Assembly (NCBI GenBank): GCA_963855995.1
Contig: OY979718.1
Coordinates: 48,829,559-48,893,558, forward strand
Direction: 5' to 3'
DNA: 64,000 nt
DNA from: Muricea muricata
Taxonomy: Eukaryota > Cnidaria > Anthozoa > Malacalcyonacea > Plexauridae
The notes beneath the pieces are model-generated. The model saw nothing but the letters and a program-made list of their open reading frames with translations. It was not told where the DNA came from and made no database searches. Positions 60,701-64,000 of this stretch are shown here, piece after piece (positions within the stretch are counted from its first letter, which is position 1; each line of letters starts with the position of its first letter). The position numbers and the translations under genes are program-made.

Positions 60701-62726
60701 ATGCTTACCATTTGTATTTTTGAGGCATGTTGCACAACATGATTTCTTCATGAAATCTTCATATCCCTTTTCAGGACTGCAGTAACCAGCTTTTCCCCAA
60801 CTATCACATCGCAAATCTTTATTGACGCAAACCTTAGCTAATATAATTATAGGCATATGTTAATGGCTGTGTCATCCATGCTATATCTGAAATATATATG
60901 TATACAGGTGATGTTTTTTCCAAACTGCTGAAGCTGCGGTTATGCGCGTGTCTTTAAATATTGATAAGATGTGATACGGTTATTTTTTTGTTTTGTTTTT
61001 TGCTGTTTTCTATACAAATATCCGAGTTACGGTCCTGTAACACGGATCGTTACAAAACCCGGATAAAGCTCTTTTTGGTATTTTTTCTTCCGAACTACAG
61101 GAGAAACGGCCATATAATTTATCATGTACACATAATAAATTAACCTGTGGTCGATATCGAATCCTGCAAGTGGAAAACATGCAGGAACTTACTGATTCTC
61201 TTCTCACATCTTTTTCCAGTGTACCCAGACATACATCTGCAAATATATCTGTTCCTATTGTTTCCACAAACGCCACCATTTAAACAAGGGTAAGAACTAC
61301 ATGGTGATGATTTAGCTACAAAATAAAGAATAGAAACACACCTTTTGAATTTATTGGTGGACGATGTAAAATGACTTATTAACAATGCACTACGTTGCAC
61401 GATTCAAGTTACAGTGTCTGACGAGCTTATTCATATAGCTTACTTAATATTCTCTCACCACATCTTAATCCAGTGTAGCCAGATGTACATCTACAGATGT
61501 ACGTATCGCCATTGTTTATGCATACTCCACCATTCAAACATGGCGAAGAGTTACATGGTAACGGATTAGCTATAGCAGAAGCATAAAACATCAATTTTAC
61601 ATATATTGTATTTGCACTGGTCAAAACAATGCTTTTATTACTTACCGTTGCAGTTGTATAGAAGTCGAGCTTGTTTCTTATCCATCTCACTTAAGCTAAA
61701 TCTCTGTCCTAGTCTAATACCGTTTGTAATCGTCCCTTTCTTGATAGAAATTGTGACTGATCGTCCATCTTTAGAGAAAGCTTTGGCTCCATAATGCATC
61801 ACACTTTCGTAATCATAGCTAACACCAAGATCATTGATGCTTGATGACGTGTACTTGTCAAAGTTAAATCTCATACCTATTAAATATGAGTCATCAAGTT
61901 GATGATTCTAATCAATTTTTATATGTTGTCATACATTTCTATTGCATATTTAAGAAGGTAATCAGTAAAAATAAAAAGTAAAAATATTTATACGCGGTAG
62001 CTTTTCACGATAAGTGATTTTCAAAGGGGTAGGGCTTCCAGGGGCGTGTTTGATGGAGTGAGGTTTCCAGGAACAGTATTTCTATAAAAGCATTCTACGG
62101 GAGCGAAAATAAACGCCTGGGTACGAGGTCGTTCACTGTATTATATGCTTATCAAAACGTTTCCTGGAAAACTCACCAATTTCATCATCAATAGTTTAAT
62201 ACATTACAATGCAAAGGTTTTTTATTCACTCAGTGTTCTTTTCGCCATCTTTTTTTCCGGAAATCGCACGCATGCGCAGAAAAGCTGCACTCGTATAAAG
62301 TCATATAGCCTATTAATAGACAGTTTGCCAGCTAACATGGTAAATCAAAGTGCTCTGGACAAACTGCATGGGCTACATCGGATGTGTTAATTGCATGTCC
62401 TTGCTGGTATTATATAACAAAGCAATTTTTCCTCGTCCCTATTTACTATAATCTATTCTGAACCAGCTGATAAAGTTATAGAGGCCGAAGCGGATGTATG
62501 TGATAAACTGGTTGTCATAAAGGTTATATCAACGAGATATCATCCATCTAGCGATACAACTGCGTATCTATTATATAGCAAAATATATTCTAGTGTGTTT
62601 ATTCATGGTTCGTATATAATCTCTATTTCATTCAGTACCTACCGGGTATGATATTTTCCCAGTGTATTACCACGTACTTATCTCTATCTGTACGAGATTG
62701 CTCATGCCAGAAACCCATTGCGTGAC
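57613..62726 (-). CDS. Astacin - EGF - ShK secreted metalloprotease (partial gene)
   Basis: Exons in transcript order are 62643-62726 (astacin zinc site), 61646-61876 (astacin C-terminal half), 61444-61569 (EGF), 61193-61315 (EGF), 60709-60837 (ShK), 59565-59678 (EGF), 58283-58399 (EGF) and 57613-57744 (ShK). All joints are in frame and every visible intron is phase 1. The first exon gives [19 protein letters not shown], the second part of the HExxHxxGFxHE zinc motif. The second gives the Met-turn SVMHYGA. The signal peptide, propeptide and HEL part lie upstream, probably outside the window, and the last exon was not found. Secreted zinc endopeptidases of this type act in extracellular matrix, venom and development in cnidarians. 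No damage is seen in the visible exons. Confidence 0.85.
58283..58399 (-). CDS. EGF-like exon 4
   Basis: [20 protein letters not shown], then [16 protein letters not shown]. Phase 1 on both sides. It is very close to EGF exons 1-3, suggesting recent tandem exon duplication. Confidence 0.85.
58628..58643. repeat. G homopolymer
   Basis: A run of about 14-16 G within an intron of the astacin gene; probably a simple repeat left by a mobile element. Confidence 0.7.
59565..59678 (-). CDS. EGF-like exon 3
   Basis: [20 protein letters not shown], then [15 protein letters not shown], with donor AAAG|GTATCG. Phase 1 on both sides. Confidence 0.85.
60026..60194. mobile_element. hAT MITE, copy 2
   Basis: The 169-bp element begins cagtgacggatctagcgtaagtca and ends ggatccgccactg, with perfect 8-bp flanks actaataa (60018-60025 and 60195-60202). 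It lies in an intron of the astacin gene, and its interior matches the copy at 52123-52325. Confidence 0.92.
60709..60837 (-). CDS. ShK-type exon 1
   Basis: [17 protein letters not shown], then [10 protein letters not shown]: the ShK (SXC) six-cysteine pattern with the Trp-x-x-x-Gly-x-Cys core. Such modules are common appendages of astacins in cnidarians and nematodes; their presence alone does not indicate a toxin. Confidence 0.86.
61193..61315 (-). CDS. EGF-like exon 2
   Basis: [20 protein letters not shown], then [15 protein letters not shown]: six Cys with EGF spacing. Acceptor tttgtag, donor GTAAGT. Confidence 0.86.
61444..61569 (-). CDS. EGF-like exon 1
   Basis: [20 protein letters not shown], then [12 protein letters not shown]: six Cys with classic EGF spacing. 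An alternative donor (GTGAGA) 12-13 nt earlier would also keep phase 1. Confidence 0.85.
61646..61876 (-). CDS. Astacin C-terminal exon with Met-turn
   Basis: [20 protein letters not shown] leads to [15 protein letters not shown] (Met-turn with its Tyr) and ends KQARLLYNC, the standard closing Cys of astacin domains. Both introns are phase 1. Confidence 0.88.
62643..62726 (-). CDS. Astacin exon with zinc-binding His and DRD
   Basis: An 84-nt exon with an attag acceptor and CCCG|GTAGGT donor. It carries the second and third zinc-ligand histidines ([10 protein letters not shown]) and the conserved RTDRDKYV. The GHAMGF start needs a G from the previous exon, so the intron cuts the zinc motif itself. 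Confidence 0.85.
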
Positions 62727-62934
62727 CTAATGAACAAATAATAAGTGGAGAGTTTAAAAGGAGGAGGGTTAAAACTAATAAAGCTTTTCCAGATAGTCCT
62801 TTGCTTCATTTATTTCTATGTAAAAACATGCATGTAATATTCAGAGTTTTTGAGGTATTTTACACGATTATACATTTCGCTCCGTCTATATGTCATTGAG
62901 CACTCTTTTGTATTTCGCAAACCAAAACTAGCAC

Positions 62935-62936
<2 letters not shown>

Positions 62937-63027
<91 letters not shown>

Positions 63028-63055
63028 ATATATCTATATATCTATATTATCTATA

Positions 63056-63147
<92 letters not shown>
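62937..63147. repeat. (TA)n microsatellite, interrupted
   Basis: Two long TA tracts (62937-63026 and 63059-63147) are separated by a tatctatatat-rich stretch. It lies in an upstream intron or flank of the astacin gene. Confidence 0.96.
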
Positions 63148-63148
<1 letters not shown>

Positions 63149-63477
63149 TTCGGTATTGAGCACTTTCTTCATATATATGGTTTTATTTTTATTCCTTGTC
63201 TATATTAAAAATTTAAAATCACTGCTACTCCGAGTTTCACGTAAGATGATCTTTAGGCAGTATGATTAAAATTCCTTAGGACTTATATATAAGGTATATA
63301 TAAGGTTTGGTGCTAGATTATTTACATTTGGTTAATTAGTTATTCGGAGTGATTACAGTAGAGTAATATGCATTATAAATTAAAACCGTTAAGAAGCGGA
63401 TTGAATTATTTACACTTGGAGTCTTCTTAGTACCGTTTTTACTATATCCCGTTCTTATAGTTAGTTATATAGAACTT

Positions 63478-64000
<523 letters not shown>

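Overview
This is an AT-rich metazoan window, almost certainly from a cnidarian. Three kinds of evidence point there. A secreted astacin protease carries ShK and EGF modules. A second secreted gene combines a PAN-like and an EGF-like module with a fibrinogen-like domain of the type seen in coral skeletal organic matrix proteins. The mobile elements (Polinton, BEL/Pao, hAT, Penelope-like) are of kinds common in cnidarian genomes. Species and class cannot be fixed from sequence alone.

Layout. 1-12.5 kb is a decayed Polinton/Maverick: protein-primed DNA polymerase, integrase, a probable major capsid protein, packaging ATPase, a collagen-like protein and several small membrane proteins. Almost every gene is broken by stops or frameshifts, and the element carries at least two further insertions with clean target duplications. 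12.5-16.4 kb has a foldback hairpin and a non-LTR endonuclease fragment but no host gene. 16.4-19.2 kb is a zinc-finger, transposase-like pseudogene. 19.6-21.2 kb is a stack of nested inverted-repeat elements, one of them a hAT MITE. 24.3-31.9 kb is a BED-finger hAT relic split by a near-complete BEL/Pao element with LTRs, a 5-bp target duplication, a candidate primer-binding site and a polypurine tract. 31.9-33.0 kb holds back-to-back palindromic elements, one enclosing a tRNA-like SINE head.

36.6-44.0 kb carries two intact-looking host genes on the + strand. The first is a PAR-like bZIP factor. The second is a neighbour that shares a short non-bZIP module with the first but has no bZIP of its own. 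A long foldback element (40.3-41.1 kb) lies between them. 45.3-49.6 kb (- strand) is a multi-exon secreted gene: signal peptide, PAN/apple-like, EGF-like, fibrinogen-like C-terminal domain. 51.8 kb (+) is an isolated signal-peptide exon of another secreted gene. 57.6-62.7 kb (- strand) is part of an astacin-EGF-ShK gene whose visible modules sit on separate exons flanked by phase-1 introns; its first and last exons were not found.

The rest is intronic or intergenic DNA with MITEs, foldback elements, long (TA)n tracts and a Penelope-like GIY-YIG fragment at the right edge. The host genes form no operon. The dominant theme of the window is successive transposon insertion and decay around three secreted-protein genes and a bZIP-related pair.
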